Of a DNA stretch of 64,000 nucleotides, positions 11,341 to 22,906 are shown piece by piece. Position numbers and translations under genes: made by a program. Source of the stretch: Megascapheus bottae (lineage: Eukaryota > Chordata > Mammalia > Rodentia > Geomyidae); assembly GCA_024803745.1 (NCBI GenBank), contig JANJXV010000010.1:32855025-32919024 (forward strand), written 5' to 3'. Under the pieces are notes generated by a model, which was given only the letters and a program-made list of their open reading frames with translations, was not told the DNA's origin and searched no databases. Positions within the stretch are counted from its first letter, which is position 1, and each line of letters starts with the position of its first letter.

Positions 11341-11737
11341 GAAATTATACATGTTAATATTCAAAAACCTTAAATGCTCATGTAACAGGCTTTCAACTTA
11401 TAAAAAGAGTGTTATATAAAACATCTGGCCTCACATCAGGGACACAACTCAGCTTCTAGTGAGACAGAAATCTGTGATACGAACATATGTTCTACTACTT
11501 GTGCTTTAAAAACGTACAACTTTATTGTCTGCATCTTTCAGGATTTCCATTTAGCAGAATGGTCACCATGGTAACTATGTGAGCATGCTGATTCCTATGT
11601 GCTTTTCATCTAAGGCTGAATGACCAAAGTAAACTACTCAACAGTCAGTATTTTCACTTATCACAGCAATATGCCTACTCCAGAGTTCATAGTCAATCTA
11701 AATGTTACAGCTAAGGACTGGTCGACCTTGCTAATAT
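11341..11737. other. unique AT-rich sequence
   Basis: No feature is recognised. Confidence 0.5.
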
Positions 11738-11829
11738 ACAGCCTCACTATATAGCCTACATTGGCATCAAACTCACAGTGGTCTGCCTCCTGTGCTCTGG
11801 GATTGAAAGCATGTACAACCATACCTAAT
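11738..11829 (-). mobile_element. B1 (7SL-derived) SINE, old
   Basis: The plus strand reads CACTATATAGCCTACATTGGCATCAAACTCACAG and CTGGGATTGAAAGCATGTACAACCA. This is the reversed B1 consensus with many substitutions and no Geo or ID partner. Confidence 0.7.
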
Positions 11830-12254
11830 CTATCATGTGTTTTTCACAGTGGCAGAAGTCTATATATGTTCATGGTCCTTATACAGCAATTGGTAGCAAG
11901 ATAGAAAATTGGATAAAATTACACAGAAAATTAAATAGACCACTAGGTTTAAAAATAAAAACATTTAAAATGCATAGATAAGCAATGATTTATATTTTTA
12001 TTTAATATGTAGGCACTTAATGTTATATAATCACAAAGATATTTCATTTGTAATCATGTAAAATTAGAAATTCAGACATCATGTTTTTCTCTGTAACTTG
12101 ACACTAAAATTTACTCAGGAAAAGAGTTGAGATTCATATACATGAAGTTAGCATATAGAAGCTGACTAGTGAATATACATTCCATGATGGATAGAACATT
12201 GATGCCAGTTTCATTTTAACAGGTAATCCCTGATCAGACGTTTAACTTTTTTGA
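11830..12254. other. unique AT-rich sequence
   Basis: No feature is recognised. Confidence 0.5.
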
Positions 12255-12486
12255 AGCCAGGTGCCAGAAGCTCATGCCTGTAATTCTACCTATTCAAGAG
12301 GCTGAGATTTGAGAAACATGGTTGGAGACCAGCCCAGGTAAGAAAGTACATGAGACTTATAAATTACTCTTAGAAAACTACTCTTAATAAGCTCCTCAAA
12401 AAAGGCAGAAATAGAGCTATGGCTCAAGCGATGGAGAGACTCAGAGACAGCATTCAGGCCCTGAGTTGAGGCCCCAAGACTGGCAC
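12255..12486 (+). mobile_element. B1-Geo SINE
   Basis: GAAGCCAGGTGCC...CTCATGCCTGTAATTC head, a widened linker (ACTCTTAGAAAACTACTCTTAA, apparently a small internal duplication), and a Geo half ending GGCCCCAAGACTGGC with an A-tail. Confidence 0.8.
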
Positions 12487-12681
12487 AAAAAAAGGACTTT
12501 TGTGAATATAGTCATATTTTTATAAGTTTTAATACATAAAGACAAAAGATTTAATTTTTATGACAAGCTAATGGGAAAGTTTATAATTAATTGTATAAAA
12601 AAGAAATGATGGTACTCAGTCAAATGGTATTCAGAGGATATAAGTATATTTTAAATGAACATTAAGGCTAATTTTTTTTTT

Positions 12682-12871
12682 GCTAGCCTGGGCTTGAGCT
12701 CAGGGTCTAAGCACGGTCCTTGGACTTTATCAAGGCTAGATCTCTACCATTTGAGCCTCAGCACCACTTCCACTTCCGGCATTTTTCTATGTATGTGGTA
12801 CCCAGGAATCGAACCTAGGTCTTTGTGCATGCTAGGCAAACACTCTACCACTAGGCCAAACTCCTGGCCCC
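12682..12871 (-). mobile_element. IDL-Geo SINE
   Basis: Complete minus-strand copy between TAAGGCTAATTTTT (12664-12677) and TAAGGCTAATTTTT (12872-12885), a perfect 14-bp TSD. The T-rich tail is on the left. Confidence 0.92.
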
Positions 12872-12885
12872 TAAGGCTAATTTTT

Positions 12886-13377
12886 CAATGCTAAATCTTA
12901 TGCTTTTTTAAAGGGAAGATTTTAGTATCACAAGAATTCAAAATACTAGTAAGGAAAACAAAAGGTGAAGGTTGGTCCACTTTCTTCATTATTTTTCTGT
13001 AGAGTGTTAGAGTTTTACTACATGAATAAATGTTCTGAGTCCAAATCATCAAAAATGAACATATTAAATTTGAGAAGGAAACATAGGAGACTATCTTAGA
13101 TGAGGATAAGGTAATCTCCAAGTAAAACACATGAAAAAGACAATCTATAAAGAAAAATTACTAGTGTTCTTGCCTTAAAATTAAATAAATTTTACTTATG
13201 ACAAATTTTAAAAGCAAATCAAAAGATTCTATTAGTAGTACATGCAACCATAAAGTATTCTTTTTCTGAATATTTAGAGAGATTCTAATCGTCAACAATC
13301 CAGTAGTCAAATGAAGAAAGGAACAGGAATGAAATGATAGATGGCTCCATTGCAAATATGTATTAACTAACATCAAG
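12886..13377. other. unique AT-rich sequence
   Basis: No feature is recognised. The minus-strand open frames of 70-80 codons here show no family resemblance. Confidence 0.5.
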
Positions 13378-13391
13378 AAAGGCAGATTTAA

Positions 13392-13576
13392 GGGCCGGGA
13401 GTTTGGCCTAGTGGTTAAAGTGCTTGCCTAGCATGCATGAAGACCCGGGTTTGATTCCTCAGTACCACATACTTAGAAAAAAGCCGGAAGTGGTGCTGAG
13501 GCTCAAGTGGTAGAGCTCTAGCCTTGAGAAAGTCCAAGGACAGTGCTCAGGTCCTGAGCTCAAGCCCAGGACTGGC
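13392..13576 (+). mobile_element. IDL-Geo SINE
   Basis: Complete copy, GGGCCGGGAGTTTGGCC to CCCAGGACTGGC plus an A tail. TSD AAAGGCAGATTTAA (13378-13391) versus AAATGCAGATTTAA (13589-13602), one mismatch. Confidence 0.92.
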
Positions 13577-13602
13577 AAAAAAAAAAAGAAATGCAGATTT
13601 AA

Positions 13603-13928
13603 ATAGTTTAACTCCATGTGAACAATTTTGATAGACTGCCCTCTTGAGAGTATCACTGGCCCAAGAGCAATAGCTTTTCTTAAAGGCATCAGCATACAAT
13701 CTTCATGAGAAAAGTCAAGCAAATCCCTCAGTTCCTCTGCTTCATTTTCTTTCAGAACTAGAGAAATTTCAACAATTGATGTAGTATATATTTCAAGTAT
13801 GAATAACAGAGAAAAAGTAGAGAATATCGTCAAGCATGAATTAAAGCTCTTTGACACAGAGAGTAACTTGATTGCCAAAAACATGCCAAGAGGACCCTAG
13901 AGGTCTTTGTTTAAACATGTTCAACACA
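13603..13928. other. unique sequence
   Basis: No feature is recognised. A 141-codon minus frame (13459-13884) runs from here into the adjacent SINE and is a chance frame. Confidence 0.5.
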
Positions 13929-14140
13929 GCTGGGTTGATGGTGGCTCATACCTATAATCCTAGCCGCTCAGGATGCCAAGATCAAAGGATGGCAGTCTGA
14001 AGCCAATCCAGTTAAAAATCTCCAATTAGCTACAAAAAGCCACCTCAAAGTGGCGCTGTGGGTCAAATGGTAAAGTGATATCCTTAAGCAAAAATGTAAG
14101 GGACAGTACTCAGTTTTTGAGTTCAAATCCCAGTAGAGGC
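13929..14140 (+). mobile_element. B1-Geo SINE, diverged
   Basis: CTGGGTTGATGGTGGCTCATACC head, AATCTCCAATTAGC linker, Geo half with GTGGCGCTGTGGGTCAAATGGTA and GAGTTCAAATCCCAG. A short A-poor tail marks it as older than the IDL-Geo copies. Confidence 0.8.
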
Positions 14141-15054
14141 ACATTTTTTAAAGTACAAGGTGAATATATGGAAAACATTTTAAACTGGATATGAGAAATT
14201 TCCTTTACATCCCTATAAAAGGAAGTTCAATATTAAATATTATATAATAAGCTCTTTTAACTCATATATATAACTTATCTTTCTACTGAGAATATAAAGC
14301 AACAAACCAGATTGCTAAAATAAGCCTTTGGACAATATTAGTTTAAATTTTGTTTTCATTGCTTTGCCAGAGAAGTCCTTTAGGGAGTAGTATTTTAAAA
14401 ATGATTTCCTAGAAACAGAATAAAAAGGTACATTTATTCTCAATGTTATACAAGATTCTTTTATGTTCTTTCTATTTCTCTATATTTTTATTTATACTGT
14501 TTGTTTTTGACCTTTGTAAATAATAACCTACAATCTAAGTCTTTTTTTTTACTTGAATACTCTTTTAATTATACTCTATGGCACTGAAGGAACATCTCTT
14601 TAGCCTACTTTTTTGTATTTTTAAGAATGCATAAATTGAAGTTCAGAGAAGGTTATTTTCAGCTACTTTCAAAGGATTTTTGAAATAGCTTTCTTTACTT
14701 CATGAGCTGCACTATGTCAATGTAAGTTAAAATAACTGAAACTGCTTAAACATACATACTGTCACTTTTAATGGCCTTTTGCTACTCAATCACATCTTTT
14801 TAATACTTCCTAATACATTCAACGCTTTCTGGAATATTTTCTAAGAATTCAAGGTGCTTGGACTACATCACTGGATTATAACAGATTTGTGTTCTCTACT
14901 CTCACAAATAATTAATATACATAAAACCATATGCAAAATATAATAAATAATATTTAGATATAATATATAAATATAATCACATAATTAAATAAATACATAA
15001 ACATGATACCATGCTAAACATGAATACATATTCAAGAAAAAATTTATTGTTTTT
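14141..15054. other. unique AT-rich sequence
   Basis: Very AT-rich, especially 14,930-15,010 (ATA/TAA runs). No gene is seen. Confidence 0.5.
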
Positions 15055-15239
15055 GCCAGTCCTGGGCTTGAGGTCAGGGCCTGAACACTGTCCTTGGACT
15101 TTCTCAAAGCTAGAGCTCTACCACTTGAGCCTCAGCACCATTTTTGGCTTTTTTCTATGTATGTGGTACCGAGGAATCGAATCCGGGTCTTCATGCATGC
15201 TAGGCAAGCATTCTACCAGTAGGCCAAACTCCCAGCCCC
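15055..15239 (-). mobile_element. IDL-Geo SINE
   Basis: GCCAGTCCTGGGCTTGAGG (Geo end) to TAGGCCAAACTCCCAGCCCC (ID end). Chance open frames cross it. TSD not clear. Confidence 0.9.
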
Positions 15240-15324
15240 TTCTTTTCTTTTTTTTTTTTAACATGGTATGATATTTGCATTTCAGCAGCACAGAGCACTT
15301 ACATAATATATGGCTTCTTTTTTA

Positions 15325-16337
15325 TAAATTTTTATTGTGATTAATAGAAGGGTTACATTATATTCACCAGATAGAAGGTGCATAACTTCACTAATATTGA
15401 TACCCTTTTTCATGACATGGTCCACATTTCCCTCCAACCCTCCCCCCACTTATCTTGGTTTCCTCCTTTCCCTATCCAATTTCAAATAATCAATTAAGCA
15501 CCTATAAAATATATCAGATAACAAGGTGAAATATTGTAACAATATGAGATAACCAAGGGTTGGCAAAAGAGATGAAAGATACCATAACACATTAAGGACA
15601 GCAGTCACTCATATGGCTTTTGTTTCCTTATCCTGGAGGTCCTTACATTTAGTGTCATACTATATGGCCTGTGTATCTAGATTTTGTGCTATTGTAAATC
15701 TCTGCTAGGAGAGCCCAAGATTTCTACTGATTATGGCAAATGAGGGAAACTATTGGGCCTATGTTTCTTTGAGTCTGGCTTACTTCACTTAATATGATTT
15801 TTTCTAAGTTTTTCCATTTCCTTACAAATGGGGCAATGTCATTCTTTCTGATGGCAGCATAGAATTCCATTGTGTATAAATACCACATCTTGTTGATCCA
15901 CTCATCAACTGAGGGACATCTGGGTTGGTTCCATATGTTTGCTATGGTAATAGTGCTGCAATGAACATTGTTGTGCTAGTGGATTTAGTATGCCCTTGTT
16001 TCTGGACGATTAGGTAAATGCCAAGTAGTGAAATTGCTGGGTCATAGGGGAGCTCTATTTTTATTCTTTTCAGGAACTGCCATACTGCTTTCCATAGTGG
16101 TTGAACAAGTTTGCACTCCCACCAACAGTGTAGTAGTGATCTCTCCTTTCCATTTCCCCTCCAGCATCTGTTGTTATTAGATTTCTTGATCCTGGCCATT
16201 TTAACTGGAGTGAGGTGGAATCTTAGAGTTGTTTTGATTTGCATTTCTTTTATGGCCAGAGATATTGAGCATTTCTTCATGTGTCTGTAGGTCATTTTTA
16301 TTTCTTCTTCAGAGAAGACTTTCTTTAAGTCTTTGTG
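15325..16337 (-). mobile_element. 5'-truncated L1 (ORF2 C-terminus plus 3' UTR)
   Basis: About 1 kb of L1 on the minus strand. The 3' end is at the left (TTTTTATTGTGATTAATAGAAG) with a C-rich tract at 15,418-15,480. An ORF2 remnant at 15942-16295 (minus, 117 codons) carries [19 protein letters not shown] and IELPYDPAISLLGIY, the classic L1 ORF2 C-terminal block. A frameshift lies beyond it. Flanks ATAATATATGGCTTCT (15303) and ATAAATATGGCATCT (about 16365) might be an eroded TSD. Confidence 0.92.
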
Positions 16338-16380
16338 AAACTCAACAGTAATTCATAAGTCATTATAAATATGGCATCTA

Positions 16381-17069
16381 CAACCAGTCTTTTTCAGTGT
16401 ATACTTATTTATTGGTTGTTTGAAACTTCTTCAGTTCTTCTGAAAGGGAATACAGCACCAATATTCTCTGAGTTTTTACTTGTTTAGAATGTGTGCAATA
16501 TATACTTTGTACTTGGTTGCACCTAAAATTTTTTCTTCACATATTTTCAATAAATTGGTATATTTGGGGCATAAATTTATCTAATGTAAGAATAGCACTT
16601 TATTCCATGAATTTTTTGCCTACACACCCCAATGATTTTTTTTCTTGAGTACTCTACTAAAATATGTCTTGCTTTTGGTTGCTCCATATTTTTGTGGATA
16701 CCCTTTGGTTTATAATATGTTTCTGCAATTATACCTACAGACCTTTTGCATTTAATACAGACATGCTTTCTCAGATATTTGACATTTACTTTTTCCGGTT
16801 ACTTCTCTGCTCATTACATAGATACCTTTATTTATACTTAGATTGTTATTTGTCTGTTTTCAAAACTGGTTGCTTTCTCTATATTGACTTCATTTCTTTT
16901 TTATTTTATTTGCCTAAATATTCTTCCTTTTACTTCTGTTAAGGCTTTATTTCGTGTGTTTTGTTTTCATTTTGTTGCATTTTTTCTTTTTTTTTTCAAA
17001 ATTTAAAAATGATTTTTTTTATTCCTAACACTATTGTCATCTCACTTTTAGTATATTTTTCTTTTCTTC
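16381..17069. other. unique AT-rich sequence
   Basis: No feature is recognised. T-rich, which produces hydrophobic chance frames. Confidence 0.5.
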
Positions 17070-17262
17070 TTTGGTATGTGGGGGGGAGTGCTTGAAATCA
17101 GGGTCCGGGCACTGTCTTTGAACTTTCTCAAGGCCAGTGCTCTACCACTTGAGCCATAGCACCACTTCTGGCTTTTTCTGTGTATGTGGTACCAAGGAAT
17201 TGAACCCAGGTTTTTTTGCATGCTAGGCAATCACTCTACTGTTTGGCTATGCCTATCTGGTA
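17070..17262 (-). mobile_element. IDL-Geo SINE, diverged
   Basis: The Geo end (GGGAGTGCTTGAAATCAGGGTC) is eroded. The centre is clear (CTCTACCACTTGAGCCATAGC, GTATGTGGTACCAAGGAATTG), and the ID end is GCATGCTAGGCAATCACTCTAC. Confidence 0.85.
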
Positions 17263-18007
17263 TGCTATAGTTGTCTTTGGGAATATCATTTTACTTCTTA
17301 TTTTCTTCTTTGTATAAATAATTTTGTGAAAGCACTTGGTCTGTATACTTTTCTACCAGCCAACTATATTGTCAATTAGTTTTGCTAGGTATTTAGGAAA
17401 CATAGTTTGAAGGCTTTTATAGTTTGTCAGGATCTCTCTTTCTGTTGCTTCTATATTCGATGCAAACACAAAGCAGTTTGCTTTCTAGATATTTCTAAAT
17501 TTTCATCTTTTTCTCTTTCTCTTGTTCCACCATTCCCATTATTTAATTTGTAGTCTACTTCTAACAATTTCTTTTCAAGATTAACTCTTATCTTTGAAGG
17601 AAGATTTGTTCAATGTCAAGGATTCATTTTCAAATTTCTTTATAATTTTAAGACATGTCTCTCATTCTTCTGCACTCTTGGAGTGGCCCAAATCTTTGCT
17701 GGCTTTAGGTACTATTCTCAACTTATCATTCTACTCTCTTCAGTGAGTATCTGGATTGTTTGAGAGTCTGTGATCTTAGCTTGCTCCCTCTGTCTCCAGA
17801 GACACTAACACTGGACAGTATTGAAAGTTTTTGATGCATTTTTTGTCACAAACATTTCAGGCTATAGGAAATATTACTTTGGGTATCCATATGTTTTTAG
17901 CATTGTAATCTATTAATCTACCTATGTGGGTAGAGAAGTTATTAAAAATACCCTTTATTGTTTGTTGTGTGGAAATTTCTCATCTTGCCTCTTTTTCTTT
18001 TCTTTTC
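17263..18007. other. unique AT-rich sequence
   Basis: No feature is recognised. Confidence 0.5.
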
Positions 18008-18206
18008 TCGGTGGTACTAGAGTTAGAACTCAGAAAATAACACCTGGTAGGCTGCAGTTCTACCATTTGAGCTACACCTTCAGTTGTACTTTTTGCTAGT
18101 CATTTTTAAGGCTGAACTCTTGCAAATACTCTGCCCAGACTGGCCTTAAACTGAGATCTTCCAGATCATAGCTAGTCATACAGGCATGAGACAACAATAC
18201 CTAGAT
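18008..18206 (-). mobile_element. B1-dID-like SINE, old
   Basis: On the minus strand a B1-like half (CAGTTTAAGGCCAGTCTGGGC complements about 18137-18157) precedes a tRNA/ID-like half with an A-box-like TGTAGCTCAAATGGTAGAAC. Degenerate. Confidence 0.5.
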
Positions 18207-18686
18207 CCTCTTGACTTATTAGATTAAAATACAAAATCTTTAATTCTCATCTTGTGGAAGATTTGAATCTATTATCTCATTACCTCCATGAAACTTCCAA
18301 GTTCATTTTTTTGCCATAAGAATTTTCAAGACAGGTAACTATCCCAAAACAAACTATAAAATGACAAGCTGTGTTGTTTAGAGGGCTTATTTAATTTTTC
18401 CTAACTCTCAAATCTTTCACCAAATGTTCGGAAGCCACGAGACAAAGCCATGCATTTTCTTTCACTGGCCAACGTTGCTAGGTACTGTTCCATTGTCATT
18501 TAATACTTTCTTCATTATTTTAATTACACAAATTTATGGGGTGCTGTATGATAATTAAACACATGTCTATGATGAATGAAGACAAAATCAGGGTGTTATC
18601 ATTTTTTATCACTTAAATATTTTATACATTTTTATTAACTTGTGATGATTATATATGAGGAAATTATAATCCTTAAACTTTCAATA
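18207..18686. other. unique AT-rich sequence
   Basis: No feature is recognised. Confidence 0.5.
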
Positions 18687-18698
18687 GAAAAACACAAT

Positions 18699-19122
18699 CA
18701 TCGGTAGAAACCTTGGACTCTGCTAGCAGAGATTTGCAACAGAGCAAAACCTTGATACAAAAGGCCATACAGTATGATGATAAATGAAAGGATCTCTAGG
18801 ATATAGAAACATAAGCCATATAATGAATGATTGTTGTTGTTAAGGTACTATGTTATCTCTCATCTCTTTTGCTGTCCCTTGGTTATCTCATATTGTTACA
18901 GTATCTCACTTTGTTACCTGATATATTGATTATATTTGTATTTGGTTATTTGAAATTGGATAGGGAATGGGGGGCAAACAAGATGAGGGGTGGGGGTGCG
19001 GGGGAGGGAAATGGGGACCAAGACATGTGAAAGGGTATCAATGTATCGGAATTAATGCACCATATATCTGGCAAATATCATGTAACCCTTCTATTAATTA
19101 CAATAAAAATATATGAAAAAAG
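18699..19122 (+). mobile_element. 5'-truncated L1 3' UTR
   Basis: 3' UTR only: ACTCTGCTAGCAGAGATTTGC, the G-rich purine tract (18958-19022), TATCAATGTATCGGAATTAATGC, the end TTACAATAAAAATATATG and an A tail. Perfect 12-bp TSD GAAAAACACAAT at 18687-18698 and 19123-19134. Belongs to the ...AATATATGAAAAA-ending 3' UTR subtype. Confidence 0.92.
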
Positions 19123-19134
19123 GAAAAACACAAT

Positions 19135-19838
19135 AATATATTTTGCAATGATTATTTTAATTACTAACAATTCTAATTGACATAGAACATGCTTCCACAT
19201 ATTCTAATAAGACATTTATCTGGTAGTCACTTTGAAGTTCTTCATCCTCTTTTGCAAGATGATATGTTTATTAATATAACATTGAGGAGTAAGCAGTGAT
19301 TTATTATATTCAGTCAAAAATTCACTTTTGTTATCCTCACAAATTTATTCAGTGTGGTTAGTATAAGCTAATGAATCTCAGTGACTGACTTCTGTGATTT
19401 ATAGACAATTTTATTAATGAGTCATTACCTAACATCCTGCATGATTCAACAATATCATGTAACAACAGCATTAAATCTTCTAATCTTGGGAGAGACATAC
19501 TTCAAATAGATATAATCAGTATTATGGCATCCAATTAAACAGATTTCTATTAGGAGGTAAAAATGTCATGGAATTGGATCTTGTATAACTGTAATTAGTC
19601 ATTCAAGTAAACTCACCCAAGCAAAAGAAATGTCCAAGTCCTGCTAAACTTTCTGAGCATTCATCTATACTACATGTTTTTCTTCTAAATATTAATATCA
19701 ATTTCATTTTGTATTTTCAGAATCTACTAATTTCTACTTTTTTCAAATGTTGGGCATCAATGCCCTTTACATCTCTGGAAAATTAATATATGTGCCAAAA
19801 ATATATGATACAATTACTCTAGAAATAGTGTGGTTCAA
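19135..19838. other. unique AT-rich sequence
   Basis: No feature is recognised. Confidence 0.5.
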
Positions 19839-19885
19839 AATTTAATTTCTTTTTTTTAAAATTTTTTTTTAACATTTTTTTTTTT

Positions 19886-20080
19886 GGCCAGTCGTGGGCT
19901 TGAGCTCAGGGCGTGAGCACTGTCCTTGGACTTTCTCAAGGCTAAAGCTCTACCCACTTGAGCCTCAGCACCACTTCTAGCTTTTTTTTTTTTTCCTATG
20001 TATGTGGTACCAAGGAATCGAACCCGGGTCTTCATGCATGCTAGGGAAGCACTCTACCACTAGGCCAAACTCCCAGCCCC
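19886..20080 (-). mobile_element. IDL-Geo SINE
   Basis: Complete minus copy with a long T-rich tail (19855-19885). TSD AATTTAATTTCTTTTT at 19839 and 20081-20096. Confidence 0.92.
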
Positions 20081-20210
20081 AATTTAATTTCTTTTTAAAT
20101 GAGAAGAAACGTTGTGCTCACATATTGTTCCTGTGATATGTTATTATAAGTGTTCTGAAGAATGATTTGGAAACACATCAAGTAACTTTTTAAAGTACAT
20201 GCATCGTCTT

Positions 20211-20454
20211 AGGCCAGCTGCTGGTGGCTCAGGCCTCTAATCCTAGTTACTCAGGAGGCTGAGATCTGAAGATCATGGTTGAAATCAAGACCAGGCAGAG
20301 AATCTATAAGGCTCTTATCTCCAATTAGCCACTAAAAAAAAACTAGCCAGAAGTAGAGCTGTGGCTTCAGTGTTAGAAGGTTAGCATTAAGCAAAAATAG
20401 CTCAGGGGCAGAGACCAGGGGACATTGTCACTGAGTTTAAGGCTCAGGACCAGC
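20211..20454 (+). mobile_element. B1-Geo SINE with microsatellite tail
   Basis: AGGCCAGCTGCTGGTGGCTCAGG head, CTCTTATCTCCAATTAGCC linker, Geo half ending AGGCTCAGGACCAGC. The normal A tail is replaced by the (AC)n array at 20466-20522. Confidence 0.85.
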
Positions 20455-20462
20455 ATGCGTGT

Positions 20463-20465
<3 letters not shown>

Positions 20466-20522
<57 letters not shown>
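20466..20522. repeat. (AC)n microsatellite
   Basis: About 28 uninterrupted AC repeats directly 3' of a B1-Geo SINE. Cys/Val or Thr/His open frames crossing it are artefacts. Confidence 0.97.
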
Positions 20523-20525
<3 letters not shown>

Positions 20526-20912
20526 TAAAACAAGACTTTTGGTATTAGACTGTGACTCACCATTCATTTTTCCTTATTACTTTCTAATAGGAATGGGAGA
20601 TAAGAGCATAATAGATGAGGTGAGGTTCGAAAGATAATAAACTGGGCATGAAATTTAACCTGAGATAGATGTTTATTTTAGTTTTTTTTATAATAGAGGC
20701 AATAGTGGAAGCAATCAATTATTATCTCCAGTGGGAGAACATCAACTACTAGAATAATACAGAAAGAAGTACAAATCACACAGCATATGGAACCAGGAAG
20801 AGATAAACAGCCATGACTGACAGAACTTAAGGAAATAATCATCATACTTAAAGTTTCAAGTTTTAAAATTGGACACAAAACATAGATTAAAATTGCTTAT
20901 ATTGCATGTATA

Positions 20913-20914
<2 letters not shown>

Positions 20915-20955
<41 letters not shown>
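20915..20955. repeat. (GT)n microsatellite
   Basis: About 20 uninterrupted GT repeats, without an adjacent recognisable SINE. Confidence 0.97.
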
Positions 20956-20956
<1 letters not shown>

Positions 20957-21557
20957 ATTTTGTGTGTGTACAGAGACCAGGAAAAAAGAGAGACAGGGAA
21001 ATTTTAGGTACCAATATCAGCTATGAGACATGCTTTATTCCTATGTTTTCCTAATTTTATTTTTAATGTCTTCCAAGCTCTCTCTCGCTGGCACATTAGA
21101 AAGCTTAACATATTATTAGTAGGGCTTCTGACTATCACAAAGGAACTAAAAATTGGATTCAAGTAGTGCCAGAAAAGGAACCAAATTGTTAACCCACTAT
21201 AGTTATCATCTCATTACCACTAAGCTACAGGATATTCTCGTCATGTCCCTACCATTTGTCTTTCAGACTCTTCTAGAAGATTCAGGAATATTTCTCTCAG
21301 TGGACCTACAAACAGGACACACATGTAACTATAACTATTTTCCAGCATTGAGATCTCATTCCTCTGGACTTCACAGTATAGGAGGAAACACGGAACCTTC
21401 CCTACCTTTAATTCATTTCTGATCCCTCCCATACTATCTCTACTTTTACTGTGCACTGAGAGGCAGTCATAGGGAGTTATTCTTCTGTCTTCTTGGTAAA
21501 AGTAAGGAAAGAAAAACTGTTAATGCCGATTTATTTCTTAGTTACTTACCCTTTATA
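20956..21557. other. unique sequence
   Basis: Less AT-rich than its surroundings. Overlapping open frames on both strands (21153-21456) have no recognisable domain and no splice or start context I can defend. Confidence 0.4.
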
Positions 21558-21873
21558 CAGGTTGGATATACTTGATTTGAAAATTCAAAATGTTCCCAAA
21601 TCTGAAGCTTTGTGTGTCAATGTGACACAAAAACACTATATTTGATCTTCTGTAGCAGGTTACAAGAAAAAGACAAGTGAACTGAAATAATTTTAATGAA
21701 ATTAACTTTGGGCTAAATATGTAAAACATCTATGAGAAATAAATTAGTTTTTGTGTTTAAAACTGTGGTTCTACTCTATATGCATGTAAATATAAATATC
21801 TAAAAGTCTAAAAACAATTGGAATTAAGAATACCTCAAATCTCAAGTATTTCAAATAATGGATATTTAACATG
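21558..21873. mobile_element. non-autonomous DNA transposon (TcMar/pogo-like), old
   Basis: Begins CAGGTTGGATATACTTGATTTG after a TA dinucleotide. The last 22 bases are nearly its inverse (CAAATAATGGATATTTAACATG), giving about 20-bp terminal inverted repeats. The right part (TATATGCATGTAAATAT..., CTCAAGTATTTCAAATAATG) resembles a mammalian Tigger-group MITE whose ends read CAGGTTGAGTATCC. No transposase is present. Confidence 0.55.
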
Positions 21874-22890
21874 CAATTTAAAAAATAAGCACAAAATTTA
21901 TGACTAAAAATATTCAAAAATGTTTATCATCAGGTATAATGTTACTTAGAGACTTTAAAAAAACTTGTGTATATTTTCAGAAATGTCTTCAATAAACATG
22001 CTGAGTTAAGCATAAGTTACAACTGAAGAAAATAATTATTGAGTTCTAATGGAAATGTAAAAAACCCAGAAGTAGATTTGTAGTTGCCCCCATTGAGAAG
22101 AATCATCATGCATGTTGATATAAGAATATGCTAAATGATGATATTAAGCAAGAAATATTGATCAAGAGCCAACATAACAAGTCCAACTAGACAAATGAAA
22201 AATCCCAAATAAAATGTTTAGGGAATAAGTGTATGAAGAACTACGGAGCTCATGAACTTGAGATTATGGTTATCCAATATGTGGGGAAATAAATAAACAA
22301 TTTCTGTTCCTTTATGAAGGGCTCATCTGCAAGCCCTTAAGAACTTATGAAGAAGAAAAGGAAAAGAAGCAAGAAAAGGAAAAGAAAGTTGAAAGAATTT
22401 CTTGGCATTTTTCCAGGGATATGACTTAGAAAGGAAGAAAATTTCACATGCATGAAGAGACAATAGACTGTATTAGAATAGATTTTTTTCTGTCATATGT
22501 AGTCCTGTATCTAAAATATTTGGAGAGTTTTAATAAATAATATGATCTGAGCTCTTTATTACAGTATTTCATGGCCATTTATTCACTTAGTAAGCCATTG
22601 GGAGAACCAGCTCTGTATTGCATAGCATAGTAAGGTAATGAATAAATAGCAGAAAATACAGGATAATCTTATCTAAGCATGATGGACAGGGAAACTAGTT
22701 TAGAAGACCTATAAATACAGAATGAGAAATGGTTTTCCCTAGTCTACTAACCAACTAGCCACAATAACTTTTAAACAAGTCAAAATACCATTCCTGGAGA
22801 TACTGAGATGATTCAATATAAAAATGATGCCAGCAAAAGTGAAATCATAGAGCTAAATGGCTTTAATGTTGCTGGCTGCTATGAAAAATT
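21874..22890. other. unique AT-rich sequence
   Basis: No feature is recognised. An AAGAAAAGGAAAAGAA purine cluster lies at 22345-22395. Confidence 0.5.
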
Positions 22891-22906
22891 AGAAATATGA
22901 TTTTTT

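Noticed and set aside
12655..12894. Recurring protein-like text (GLSSGSKHGPWTLSRLDLYHLSLSTTSG...) in frames at 12.7, 13.6, 15.1, 40.5 and 59.9 kb
   Set aside because: It looks like a conserved gene family but is the reverse-strand translation of the IDL-Geo SINE.
21153..21422. 89-codon frame overlapping a 71-codon reverse frame
   Set aside because: No domain, no splice or start context, and both strands are open, as expected by chance.
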